Part shown: positions 23,749 to 31,800 of the stretch, piece after piece
How the letters are laid out: the number at the start of each line of letters is the position of its first letter
Position numbering within the stretch: position 1 is the first letter of the stretch
Assembly (NCBI GenBank): GCA_964368645.1
Contig: CAYJBY010000002.1
Location: forward strand, 1-64,000
Source: JAEDHM01 sp964368645
GTDB lineage: Bacteria > Bacillota > Clostridia > Christensenellales > CAG-1252
DNA: 64,000 nucleotides
Direction of reading: 5' to 3'
The notes under the pieces: model-generated
What the model saw: the letters and a program-made list of their open reading frames with translations, nothing else
Database searches by the model: none
What the model was told of the DNA's origin: nothing
Translations under genes and position numbers: made by a program

Positions 23749-24875
23749 TTACCGTTAATCCTTTCCTTTATTTCGCGGTTCAGCTCCGCCACGTCCTCGC
23801 AGGAGGTTAGTTTAACGGTATTAAACCGTAACGCCTCTTCCCGAATAGTTTTGTATATGTCGCCGAAGGCTATTTTATTACTTAAGAACAGCTCCGTCAG
23901 ATACTCGTCGCAGGTATTCACCAGTACGTTATACGAGCTATGAGTCTCCGCTAATTCTCTGGTTAAATAGTACAGCGGATACCTTTCCCTGTTTATTTTG
24001 CCGAAACTCAAACCGCCCAAGCTCTCGAAATTCAAGGGTTTTAAGCATTGTTTCGGACGATTAGGATAATTAAGAGCCAACGCGATAGGTAAGCTCATAT
24101 CGGGATAACCCATAATTGCCGCCGTAGTGCCGTCGTTAAAGGTAGCCATAGAGTGAATAACGCTTTCCCTGTGCAACACGGCTTTTATCCTGTCGAAAGG
24201 CAAATTAAACAGATATTTTGCCTCGATAACCTCAAAAGCCTTGTTAATCATTGTGGCGCAGTCAACCGTAATCTTGCCGCCCATACTCCAGTTGGGGTGT
24301 CTTAACGCGTCCTCTGCCGTACTGCTTTCCAAGAGATTAAGCGGCACATCGCGCAATGCTCCTCCCGAAGCGGTGATAACAAGCTCCGATACGTTGTCCG
24401 ATCCGCCAACGGTAATTGCCTGCATCAAAGCCGAATGCTCGCTGTCAATCGGGATAAACTCCGCACCGTAACGCTTCGCCGCCGACATAATAAACTCTCC
24501 GCCCGTCACAAGGGTTTCCTTGTTGGCGAGTGCGATTCTCTTTCCGCGTTTTATTGCGGCTAACGTCGGCAAAAGCCCCGATATACCGACTACTGCGGTA
24601 ACAAGCACGTCGAAATCGGTGTTTTCCACCAGCTCTGTCAGCGCATTCTCTCCCTTAAAAACACAGGTGCCCTCGGGCATATAGTCCGAAACGTCCTCAA
24701 CACCGCAATAGGCAACGCTCTTGCAATTAAACGACTGCGCCTGCCTAGCCATAATGCGATACTTCGCCGCACAGGACAGTCCTACGACTGTGAATTGCGA
24801 ATCGTCGGCGACAAGCTGCAATACCTGCCGTCCTATAGAACCTGTTGAACCCAGTAAAAGTATCCTTTTGCTCAT
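23745..24875 (-). CDS. dxr: 1-deoxy-D-xylulose 5-phosphate reductoisomerase
   Basis: Converts DXP to MEP with NADPH. The Rossmann motif LLGSTGSIGRQVL is at the N-terminus, LANKETLVTGG in the middle, and the active-site acidic block IDSEHSAL plus TASGGALRD and HPNWSMGGKITVDCATM follow. Length of 376 is typical. It lies in the cdsA-dxr-rseP-ispG string; the ATGA start overlaps the cdsA end. Confidence 0.96.
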   Translation of the reverse strand: MSKRILLLGSTGSIGRQVLQLVADDSQFTVVGLSCAAKYRIMARQAQSFNCKSVAYCGVEDVSDYMPEGTCVFKGENALTELVENTDFDVLVTAVVGISGLLPTLAAIKRGKRIALANKETLVTGGEFIMSAAKRYGAEFIPIDSEHSALMQAITVGGSDNVSELVITASGGALRDVPLNLLESSTAEDALRHPNWSMGGKITVDCATMINKAFEVIEAKYLFNLPFDRIKAVLHRESVIHSMATFNDGTTAAIMGYPDMSLPIALALNYPNRPKQCLKPLNFESLGGLSFGKINRERYPLYYLTRELAETHSSYNVLVNTCDEYLTELFLSNKIAFGDIYKTIREEALRFNTVKLTSCEDVAELNREIKERINGK

Positions 24876-25738
24876 AGAAGCATAAAGAAGATATATACGG
24901 CAGGAACGGTGAAAATCAAGCTGTCAAGTCTATCCATTACACCGCCGTGTCCGGGGAAAATCTTGCCGAAATCCTTGATTCCGAGCTTGCGTTTCAGCCA
25001 GCTTGCCGCCAAATCTCCTATCGTAGTCGTTACATAGATTATTGCCGCAAAAGCAATATATATGCCTATACTGCCGCCGATACCGACATCAAATCCCAGC
25101 TCGTCCGACATTGAGGTTATACCGATATTAGGCATATTGTCAAAGACGTGGAACAGGTCGAAAAGAAGGAAAATCACAGTTGCACCCACCAATGCTCCGA
25201 AGAAACCGCCCACTGCTCCCTCAACCGTTTTTTTCGGGCTGACTTCGGGACACAGCTTGTGCTTGCCGAAAAGCACGCCTGTAAACAATGCAAAGGTATC
25301 GGTCATAAGCGACACCACCAAAATCAAGAGCATACCCAGCAAATTGCCTGCGTAGTCGTTGATTGCAAAGAACATCGTTACGAAAACCATAGGATAGATT
25401 ATTATGCCGAAGGTAGAAAACATATCGGACAGTTCGTGCTTACGGTCGATAACAAAGTTACCCAGAAGTATCAAGCAGCTGACTAAAAGCGCGATAATCA
25501 TACCCGTTTCGTGATAGAAGAAATACAGCGGATAAACTATAACCATATACGCGATAACAGGTATAATAAAAGGCTTGTATCCCGAGGTCTTGACGCTGTT
25601 GTACATCTCGATTCCGCCCATAACGAGGAAGAACATAATAACAATATCCACGCTATACACACAGTAACGTCTTAAAAAGAAAAAGAAAAAGCATAATACC
25701 GCTATTAATATAAAGCTTGTAATGTTACGTTTGAGCAT
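24872..25738 (-). CDS. cdsA: Phosphatidate cytidylyltransferase
   Basis: An integral membrane enzyme making CDP-diacylglycerol from phosphatidic acid and CTP. About eight hydrophobic helices are visible. The family signature is spread over SPKKTVEGAVGGFFGALVG and the C-terminal DFGKIFPGHGGVMDRLDSL. I place the start at the ATG at 25738, 8 nt after GGAGG; the in-frame extension upstream lies within uppS. It is the usual partner of uppS. Confidence 0.93.
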   Translation of the reverse strand: MLKRNITSFILIAVLCFFFFFLRRYCVYSVDIVIMFFLVMGGIEMYNSVKTSGYKPFIIPVIAYMVIVYPLYFFYHETGMIIALLVSCLILLGNFVIDRKHELSDMFSTFGIIIYPMVFVTMFFAINDYAGNLLGMLLILVVSLMTDTFALFTGVLFGKHKLCPEVSPKKTVEGAVGGFFGALVGATVIFLLFDLFHVFDNMPNIGITSMSDELGFDVGIGGSIGIYIAFAAIIYVTTTIGDLAASWLKRKLGIKDFGKIFPGHGGVMDRLDSLIFTVPAVYIFFMLL

Positions 25739-25739
25739 A

Positions 25740-26411
25740 TTAAATACCTCCGTACCGTCTGTTTCTGTTGGAATAATCAAGAAAAATCCCGTTTAACTCT
25801 TCGGCGGTGAAGTCCGGCCAAAATGTATCCGAGAAGTAAAGCTCCGAATACGCCGCCTGAAAAAGCATAAAATTGCTAAGCCGCTTTTCTCCGCCTGTGC
25901 GGATAATCAAATCGGGATATGGTTTACCTAAGGAAAGCCTTTCCGCAAGTGTTTCCACCGTCAAATTCTCCGTGTCGATACCCTTGACGGCGTTGACTAT
26001 CTCCTGCTGACCGCCGTAGAAAATCGCCACGTTGACCGTCATTGCCGTACAATGTTTCGTAGCTTCTTCCGCCGCAAACATTCCGTCGGATATGGTATCG
26101 GGAAGTTTTGTCCTGTCGCCTACGAACTTAATCCTCACGTTTTCCTCAGCATAGGACGGAGCGCGGTTAAGAATAAAATCAGAAAAAACCTTGTAAATAA
26201 CCTGTTTTTCTTCCGCAGGACGGGAACTATTCTCCGTGGAAAAAGCAAAAAAGGTTGCGACCTTTACGCCGCACCTTAAACATTCGCTGATTATCGCCGT
26301 CAACACCTTAGAGCCTTCGTAATGACCGACTGTACGCGGCAGACCGTGGGAAATAGCCCATCTGCCGTTACCGTCCATTATAAAACCCACGTGAACGGGG
26401 ACGTTAGCCAT
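25740..26411 (-). CDS. uppS: Undecaprenyl diphosphate synthase (cis-prenyltransferase)
   Basis: Builds the C55 lipid carrier for cell-wall synthesis. The conserved N-terminal block is HVGFIMDGNGRWA, followed by HYEGSK, FFAFSTENSSRP and the C-terminal DLIIRTGGEKRLSNFMLFQAAYSELYF, where Gly-Gly replaces the usual Gly-Glu pair. 223 residues. The start is the ATG at 26411, 6 nt after GGAGG, overlapping the end of the small gene before it. Confidence 0.94.
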   Translation of the reverse strand: MANVPVHVGFIMDGNGRWAISHGLPRTVGHYEGSKVLTAIISECLRCGVKVATFFAFSTENSSRPAEEKQVIYKVFSDFILNRAPSYAEENVRIKFVGDRTKLPDTISDGMFAAEEATKHCTAMTVNVAIFYGGQQEIVNAVKGIDTENLTVETLAERLSLGKPYPDLIIRTGGEKRLSNFMLFQAAYSELYFSDTFWPDFTAEELNGIFLDYSNRNRRYGGI

Positions 26412-26610
26412 CGGCAACCTCCGTCAAAAACCGCGAAACAGTCAAAACGCAGACGTTATCTCCGTCCTGTACCGTTCTTACGATAAGCACGGTTTCACCC
26501 TGCGTTTTGCCGTCGTCGTTGGTTATAATCCTATAATCTATACCCTCGGCGGACAGCATAGTCGTGCCTTGAGCTAGAGTCAAGCCGATTAACGGATTGA
26601 GATTATACAC
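26404..26610 (-). CDS. Conserved-looking 68-residue hypothetical protein between frr and uppS
   Basis: I do not recognise the family with certainty. The protein begins NPLIGLTLAQGTTMLSAEGIDYRIITNDDG and ends with alternating hydrophobic residues (TVLIVRTVQDGDNVCVLTVSRF), a small alpha-beta pattern reminiscent of one PASTA-like repeat or of the I78 inhibitor fold. It overlaps frr by 8 bp at its start and uppS by 8 bp at its end, so it is translated as part of the operon. The uppS ribosome-binding site lies inside its last codons. Confidence 0.6.
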   Translation of the reverse strand: MYNLNPLIGLTLAQGTTMLSAEGIDYRIITNDDGKTQGETVLIVRTVQDGDNVCVLTVSRFLTEVADG

Positions 26611-27178
26611 TTAATATTTCGGACTCCTTATCCTTATATGCGGCATCTATCTTTGCGATATAGCCGTTAAGCTCCTTGTCGATATCCTTTTCGATATTTT
26701 TGATATCGTCCTCGGTTATAATATTGTCCTTTTTCAGCTTTTTAACCGCATCGTTAGCATCGCGGCGAGCGTTACGCAAAGCAACCTTAGCCGCCTCACA
26801 GCCGTTCTTGATATCCTTAACCAAGGCCACGCGGCGTTCCTCTGTAAGTTCGGGGAACACAAGTCTAATAACCTTGCCGTCGTTATTGGGAGTAATACCT
26901 AAAGGACTGTCCAAAATCGCCTTTTCAACCGCCTTCAACGCGCCTGCGTCCCAAACGCTGATAACGATAAGTCTGGCCTCAGGTACGGAGATGGTGCCGA
27001 TCTGGTTAATAGGAGTCATCGTGCCGTAATAATTGACCAAAATGCCATCCAAAAGTCTGGGGTTAGCTCGGCCTGCGCGGACGTTGCCCAACTGGAATTT
27101 GTAGCTGTCAATTGCCTTTTGCATCATATTGTCAAAATTGTCGAAAAGCTCAAGCACTTCTATTATGTCGTATGCCAT
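26603..27178 (-). CDS. frr: Ribosome recycling factor
   Basis: A 191-residue protein that splits the post-termination ribosome with EF-G. Family blocks are VRAGRANPRLLDGILVNYYGTMTPINQIGTISVPEARLIVISVWD, FPELTEERRVALVKDIKN and the helical C-terminus. An AGAGGTGA site precedes the ATG. It heads the frr-uppS-cdsA-dxr-rseP-ispG transcript, with a promoter over the end of pyrH. Confidence 0.96.
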   Translation of the reverse strand: MAYDIIEVLELFDNFDNMMQKAIDSYKFQLGNVRAGRANPRLLDGILVNYYGTMTPINQIGTISVPEARLIVISVWDAGALKAVEKAILDSPLGITPNNDGKVIRLVFPELTEERRVALVKDIKNGCEAAKVALRNARRDANDAVKKLKKDNIITEDDIKNIEKDIDKELNGYIAKIDAAYKDKESEILSV

Positions 27179-27211
27179 ATAATCACCTCTTATAAAAAAT
27201 ATCTGTTAATT

Positions 27212-27241
27212 ATTATATACTAAATCCTAATTACAAGTCAA
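27212..27241 (-). promoter_or_regulatory. Promoter of the frr-uppS-cdsA-dxr-rseP-ispG operon
   Basis: Minus-strand TTGACT (27236-27241), 18-bp spacer, TATAAT (27212-27217), about 34 bp before the frr ATG. It starts just beyond the pyrH stop codon. A second TTGACT lies over the stop codon itself, at 27247-27252. Confidence 0.75.
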
Positions 27242-27249
27242 GTAACAAG

Positions 27250-27963
27250 TCAAGCCTGTTTATTGCCGATATAGGTACCTGATATATCTCCGCAAACCGC
27301 CTTTTGAATGCTCTCGGCTCTGTTAAGTCCGAATACGATTATGGGGATATTGTTGTCCATACAAAGGCTGACCGCGGTGGAATCCATAACCGCAAGTCGG
27401 TTTTGAAGAATATCCATATAGGTCATAGAGGATATGCGCTTGGCGTTGGGATTGACCTTAGGATCGCTGTCGTAAACCGCGTCCACGTTCTTAGCAAGAA
27501 GAATCACGTCGGCACTCATTTCCGCCGCGCGTAACGCCGCGCCAGTATCGGTGGAGAAGAACGGATTACCTGTTCCGCAAGCGAAGATTACAACTCTGCC
27601 CTTTTCCAAATGTCTTAGTGCCTTGCGCTGAATGTAAGGCTCAGCCACTCTCGTGATAGTCAACGCCGTCATAACGCGTGTTTCCACTCCGGCTTTTTCA
27701 AATGCGTCCTGAAGTGCCAGCGAATTGATTACCGTTGCAAGCATACCCATATGATCGGCTGTCGCTCTATCCATATTGGTGCCCTGACGACCTCTCCAGA
27801 AGTTGCCTCCTCCGATTACTACGCCGACCTTTACGCCCATATCGGCAACCGCCTTAATATCCATAACCACCTTGTTAATTATGGTCGGATCAAGAGAGTT
27901 ACCGTTGGCGGATAAAGCTTCGCCGCTGATTTTTACCAAAACGCGATTGTATTTAGGTGTCAT
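27250..27963 (-). CDS. pyrH: UMP kinase
   Basis: Phosphorylates UMP to UDP; amino-acid-kinase fold. KYNRVLVKISGEAL opens the protein, followed by VVIGGGNFWRG, DHMGMLATVINSLALQDAFE and ACGTGNPFFSTDTGAALRA. 237 residues. The ATG at 27963 is 8 nt after GGAGG; the TTG 6 bp upstream is less likely. It keeps the standard tsf-pyrH-frr order. Confidence 0.96.
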   Translation of the reverse strand: MTPKYNRVLVKISGEALSANGNSLDPTIINKVVMDIKAVADMGVKVGVVIGGGNFWRGRQGTNMDRATADHMGMLATVINSLALQDAFEKAGVETRVMTALTITRVAEPYIQRKALRHLEKGRVVIFACGTGNPFFSTDTGAALRAAEMSADVILLAKNVDAVYDSDPKVNPNAKRISSMTYMDILQNRLAVMDSTAVSLCMDNNIPIIVFGLNRAESIQKAVCGDISGTYIGNKQA

Positions 27964-28041
27964 TGTCAATACCTCCGATTAATGCGAAAACTTGGTTAAA
28001 CCGCTAAGCGGCACACCGCCGCGGCTTTTTTGTGCGTTTTT

Positions 28042-28075
28042 ATAAAATTATCCCCCGGCGATTAACCGAGGGATA
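28042..28075 (-). terminator. Intrinsic terminator after tsf
   Basis: Stem TATCCC-CGG / CCG-GGGATA with a 7-nt loop (28049-28075), followed on the minus strand by ATTTTAT. A second GC-rich hairpin at 28000-28028 lies in the pyrH leader. Confidence 0.65.
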
Positions 28076-28088
28076 AAAAATGCGATAA

Positions 28089-28745
28089 TTATTTGTTATT
28101 GCCGACCTGCGACATAACCTCGTCAACAAAGTTGTCAACCTTTTTCTCCAAACCCTCGCCCATCTCGAAACGAACAAATCTTCTAACGGTGATTTTCTCG
28201 CCGATTTTGGAAATGGTGTCAATGAGGTAGTTGTTAATGGTCATATCCGGATTCTTAACGAAAGCCTGATCAAGCAAGCAGAAGTCCTGATAGAACTTTT
28301 TGATTCTGCCTTCAACCATCTTTTCGATAATCTTCTCGGGCTTGCCCTCGTTACGAGCCTGAACGGAGAGAATCTCCTTTTCCTTGTCGAGAACCTCGGC
28401 AGGAACTTCTTCCTCGGTAACGTACTTGGGGTTAGCTGCCGCAATCTGCAAAGCTACGTCGTGAACGAAAGCCTTGAAAATTTCGTTCTGCGCCACGAAG
28501 TCGGTCTCACAGTTGACCTCAACCAAAACGCCGATCTTGCCGCCCAAATGGATATAGCTGTCAACAACGCCCTGAGATGCGATTCTGCCGGACTTCTTCT
28601 GAGCGGTTGCGATACCCTTCTCGCGAAGGAAATCAATTGCCTTTTCAAAGTCGCCGTCGGTAGCGGTAAGTGCCTTTTTGCAGTCCATCATTCCGCAACT
28701 TGTCTGTTCCTTTAATTTCATTACGTCACTAGCGGTAAAACTCAT
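28089..28745 (-). CDS. tsf: Translation elongation factor Ts
   Basis: Guanine-nucleotide exchange factor for EF-Tu. The N-terminal UBA domain reads VMKLKEQTSCGMMDCKKALTATDGDFEKAIDFLREKG, then KIGVLVEVNCETDFVAQN, the family signature. 218 residues, the short form with a single dimerisation subdomain. The start is the ATG at 28745, 5 nt after GGAGG. It follows rpsB by 12 bp. Confidence 0.96.
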   Translation of the reverse strand: MSFTASDVMKLKEQTSCGMMDCKKALTATDGDFEKAIDFLREKGIATAQKKSGRIASQGVVDSYIHLGGKIGVLVEVNCETDFVAQNEIFKAFVHDVALQIAAANPKYVTEEEVPAEVLDKEKEILSVQARNEGKPEKIIEKMVEGRIKKFYQDFCLLDQAFVKNPDMTINNYLIDTISKIGEKITVRRFVRFEMGEGLEKKVDNFVDEVMSQVGNNK

Positions 28746-28757
28746 ATTGCCCTCCAA

Positions 28758-29531
28758 TTATTCTGCGTCGGCATTAGCCGCGGTTGTGGTCTCTTCGGTA
28801 GCGGTGGTCTCTTCTTCGACCTCGTCGTCCTCGGGAACGCTGAACTCAACGCCCTCTTTTGCCTCGATAACAGCGTTAGCTACGGTGGAAGCGATAAGCT
28901 TGACCGCACGGATTGCGTCGTCGTTGCCGGGAATTACGTAATCGATAGGATCGGGATTGCACTTGGTATCAACCAAAGCAACTATGGGTATATTCAGCTT
29001 TTTAGCCTCTGCAACCGCTATATGCTCTTTCTCGATATCAACGATGAAAAGCACGTCGGGAAGGTCACGCATATTCTTGATACCGCCGAGGTTCTTCTCA
29101 AGCTGTTCCTTTTCAGCAAGCAGACCGATAACTTCTTTTTTGGGAAGGAAGGCAAACTCGCCGAGAGTTTCCATCTGAGTCAGCTTGTTGAGTCTGTCGA
29201 TACGGCTTCTGATGGTCTTGAAGTTGGTAAGGGTGCCGCCCAGCCATCTCTCGTTGATGTAATACATCGAACAACGCTGTGCTTCCTCTTTGATTGCCTC
29301 TTGAGCCTGCTTCTTGGTGCCGACGAAAAGAATACTCTTGTTCTCTTTCACCGCTTCACGAATAAAAGCATAAGCCTTCTCGATTTGAACAACCGTCTTT
29401 TCCAGATCGATTATATGTACGCCGTTACGAGCGGTGTAAATATACTGATCCATCTTGGGGTTCCAGTTACGTGTCTGATGTCCGAAGTGGACACCTGCTT
29501 CTAAAAGCTGTTTCATTGTTACTACTGCCAT
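28758..29531 (-). CDS. rpsB: 30S ribosomal protein S2
   Basis: Begins MAVVTMKQLLEAGVHFGHQTRNWNPKMDQYIYTARNGVHIIDLEKT and contains NERWLGGTLTNFKTIRSRI and PIVALVDTKCNPDPIDYVIPGNDDAIRAVKLI. The C-terminus carries an extra acidic, Thr/Ala-rich tail of ~28 residues (EDDEVEEETTATEETT), longer than in Bacillus. The start is the ATG at 29531 after AGGAGG; the frame continues 72 bp upstream but without a ribosome-binding site. Confidence 0.96.
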   Translation of the reverse strand: MAVVTMKQLLEAGVHFGHQTRNWNPKMDQYIYTARNGVHIIDLEKTVVQIEKAYAFIREAVKENKSILFVGTKKQAQEAIKEEAQRCSMYYINERWLGGTLTNFKTIRSRIDRLNKLTQMETLGEFAFLPKKEVIGLLAEKEQLEKNLGGIKNMRDLPDVLFIVDIEKEHIAVAEAKKLNIPIVALVDTKCNPDPIDYVIPGNDDAIRAVKLIASTVANAVIEAKEGVEFSVPEDDEVEEETTATEETTTAANADAE

Positions 29532-29664
29532 TTTTAAGTCCTCCTGTTTTTTACTTCCCCTCGACTTAGCGACCGTCACAACCAATGGCAACAGAACGGT
29601 CAAATCTCGGGTGCTTATTTTATTTAGCCTATTAATATTACCATATCATTATTATTTTGGCAAA
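29532..29664 (-). promoter_or_regulatory. rpsB-tsf promoter and structured ~98-nt leader
   Basis: Minus-strand TTGCCA (29659-29664), exact 17-bp spacer, TATAAT-like TAATAT (29636-29641); the start point should be near 29629. The 98-nt leader contains a perfect 6-bp stem GACCGT / ACGGTC closing a ~19-nt loop. S2 leaders are autoregulatory in some bacteria; here this is only inferred. Confidence 0.7.
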
Positions 29665-29711
29665 CGATATGGAAAACTTTTTTCCGTGTTTTTCGCTTTT
29701 TACAGCAAAAA

Positions 29712-30026
29712 TCAGTCTTTTTTACCGCAACCGCCACCGCAACTGCCGCAGTCGCCGCCGCAACTACCGCTAATCATCTGCATATACTTCTCATTAACGC
29801 CGTCCTGCTCCTTCTCGTCCGTAACCGGTTCAAGCGTAACGGAGCCGTCCGCATCGGCAACCATACGGAACATTATCATACTGTCCTCGGGTATTCCCTC
29901 AACCTTCTGCATCGGGAAAAGTATCGCATAGGGGCTGTTGTTATAATCTACCGTCGCAATGTAACGGCAGCTGAATTCCTTGCCTTCGTTGTCTATTAGG
30001 GTTACTATATCGTCATTTTTGCTCAT
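29712..30026 (-). CDS. DUF1292 (YrzB-like) protein with Cys/Gly-rich C-terminal tail
   Basis: 104 residues. Positions 1-85 match the DUF1292 pattern: DDIVTLIDNEGKEFSCRYIATVDYNNSPYAILFP, then PEDSMIMFRMVADADGSVTLEPVTDEKE. The last ~20 residues are GSCGGDCGSCGGGCGKKD, four Cys in a Gly-rich stretch that could bind a metal. It lies 10 bp after ruvX, as YrzB does in Bacillus. The function of DUF1292 is unknown. Confidence 0.85.
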   Translation of the reverse strand: MSKNDDIVTLIDNEGKEFSCRYIATVDYNNSPYAILFPMQKVEGIPEDSMIMFRMVADADGSVTLEPVTDEKEQDGVNEKYMQMISGSCGGDCGSCGGGCGKKD

Positions 30027-30036
30027 AAAATACTCC

Positions 30037-30456
30037 TTATTTCAAAACTCTGTCCATATAACTGCGGAGAATTATCGTCGCCGCCAGCTTGTCTATTACT
30101 TCCTTTCTTTTTTCGCGCCTCATTCCTGCTTCAATCAGTACGCTTTCCGCCGTAACCGTAGTGAGCCTTTCGTCCTCGTAGTCGATAAAAATATCCGTGC
30201 GCTTGGCAAGCTCGTCGGCAAAAGCGCGGGTTTTTTCCACTCTTATGCCCTCCGTGCCGTCCATATTGATGGGTAAGCCCAAAACAATGCGCTCACACTT
30301 CTTTTCCGTAGCTACCTTGGCTATGTAATCGATATCCTCGTCCGTACCCTTGCGCTTATAGGTTTCCAAGGGATTCGCCGTTATACCCAATACGTCGCTG
30401 ATTGCAAGCCCTACTCGGGCGTCTCCTAAATCCACTGCTAAAATTCTCATACTCAA
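30037..30456 (-). CDS. ruvX: Putative pre-16S rRNA nuclease / Holliday junction resolvase-like YqgF
   Basis: 139 residues with an RNase H-like fold: ILAVDLGDARVGLAISD (first Asp), RIVLGLPINMDGTEG and DYEDERLTTVTAESVL with the later acidic residues. YqgF is implicated in 16S 5'-end processing; the resolvase role is less well supported. It overlaps rarA by 4 bp. Confidence 0.93.
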   Translation of the reverse strand: MSMRILAVDLGDARVGLAISDVLGITANPLETYKRKGTDEDIDYIAKVATEKKCERIVLGLPINMDGTEGIRVEKTRAFADELAKRTDIFIDYEDERLTTVTAESVLIEAGMRREKRKEVIDKLAATIILRSYMDRVLK

Positions 30457-31742
30457 CCTTTGTTCTTTTTAATTTTTTTCGCTCTGATTAACGTCTTTTC
30501 GTATCCGTTTGAGGATGGGGTGTAGAACTCCGCGTCCTCGTATTTATCGGGTAAATACTGCTGTTCAACCCAACCGCCGAATTGATGCGGATATTTATAA
30601 CCGCTGATTTTTTGCGTGTTGTACTGTGCCTCTCTGAGCGGCAGCGGCACTTCCGCGTCGCCCGAATTTATAGCCGCCTCGGACGCCGCGCCAAGAGCGT
30701 CAACCACAGAGGGCGATTTCGACGCTTCGCAAACGTAAATAATTGCCTCCGCCAAAGGAATACGTCCTTCGGGATAGCCGAGATTCTGGTAAGCTGTGAG
30801 AGCTGAAGTCGCCATAACCAAAGCCATCGGATCCGCCATTCCCACGTCCTCTGCGGAGTGAACCATCAGCCGTCTTATAATCAGCAAGGGATCGCACCCT
30901 GCTTGAATCAGACGCTCCGACCAAAACAAAGCTGCGTCCGAATCAGAGCCGCGAAGGCTCTTGCAAAACGCGCTGATCATATCGTAATACAAAGTATTAT
31001 CCACCGAAAGCGAGGGCTTTTGGATAGACTGCGAGGCGATTTCCTTAGTAATTACGATACGGTTATCGGCGGTGGGCGGCGTAGTCAGTACCGCCAACTC
31101 AAGGGCGTTAAACGCCGTTCTCAGGTCGCCGCCTGACGCCCAAGCGTAATGCTCCAGCACACCGTCTTCACAGATTACGTTGTAGTTACCCAGTCCTTCG
31201 GGGCTGTCTATTGCTTTTTGAAGAGCGGCGGTTACGTCCTCCGCAGTAAGAGGTCTGAACTCGAATATACGGCAACGGCTTACAATCGCCTTTGTCATCG
31301 CAACGTATGGATTTTCTGTTGTCGAACCGATGAAAATTATCTCTCCTGCCTCAATCGCGCCCAAAAGCGAATCTGATTGAGTCTTGTTCCAACGGTGACA
31401 CTCGTCCAAAAGCAGATAGGTACGGATACCCTTTTGCTTAAGTCTGACGCGGGATTCGTCGATTATTCTTTTGCAGTCCGCAACGCCTGCGGAAACCGCG
31501 TTAAGCTTCTCAAAATGTCCGTTGGTCGTAGCGGCGATTATGTTTGCGAGCGAGGTTTTACCCGTGCCGGGAGGACCGTAAAAAATACAACTTCCCAGCC
31601 TGTCTATGGAAATCGCACGTCTTAATAGACTGTTTTTGCCGACGATATGCTTTTGACCGTAAAAGGATTCCAACGATGTGGGGCGCATACGGTCTGCCAA
31701 AGGACGTTCGGAGTTAAAAGTCGAGTAATCAAATAAATCCAT
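30453..31742 (-). CDS. rarA: Replication-associated recombination protein A (AAA+ ATPase)
   Basis: 429 residues, clamp-loader relative acting at stalled forks. Walker A FYGPPGTGKTSLAN, Walker B LLLDECHRWNKTQ, sensor 1 IGSTTENPY and the C-terminal RGSDSDAALFWSERLIQAGCDPLLIIRRL / PEGRIPLAEAIIYV blocks. The CHRWNK form differs slightly from the usual CHRFNK. It has its own promoter with a -10 box 6 nt before the ATG. Confidence 0.95.
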   Translation of the reverse strand: MDLFDYSTFNSERPLADRMRPTSLESFYGQKHIVGKNSLLRRAISIDRLGSCIFYGPPGTGKTSLANIIAATTNGHFEKLNAVSAGVADCKRIIDESRVRLKQKGIRTYLLLDECHRWNKTQSDSLLGAIEAGEIIFIGSTTENPYVAMTKAIVSRCRIFEFRPLTAEDVTAALQKAIDSPEGLGNYNVICEDGVLEHYAWASGGDLRTAFNALELAVLTTPPTADNRIVITKEIASQSIQKPSLSVDNTLYYDMISAFCKSLRGSDSDAALFWSERLIQAGCDPLLIIRRLMVHSAEDVGMADPMALVMATSALTAYQNLGYPEGRIPLAEAIIYVCEASKSPSVVDALGAASEAAINSGDAEVPLPLREAQYNTQKISGYKYPHQFGGWVEQQYLPDKYEDAEFYTPSSNGYEKTLIRAKKIKKNKG

Positions 31743-31748
31743 AGTCCG

Positions 31749-31777
31749 ATTATAAGGTTTTTTAGTTGTTTTGACAA
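31749..31777 (-). promoter_or_regulatory. rarA-ruvX-DUF1292 promoter, predicted leaderless
   Basis: Minus-strand TTGTCA (31772-31777), 17-bp spacer, perfect TATAAT (31749-31754), then six bases CGGACT and the ATG at 31742. No Shine-Dalgarno sequence is present. Confidence 0.7.
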
Positions 31778-31800
31778 CCTTTTTTGAGGTTATATTAAAG

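Noticed and set aside
28000..28030. Plus-strand terminator in the pyrH leader
   Set aside because: A GC-rich hairpin followed by T6 exists on the plus strand, but no plus-strand gene precedes it; probably incidental or a minus-strand leader structure.
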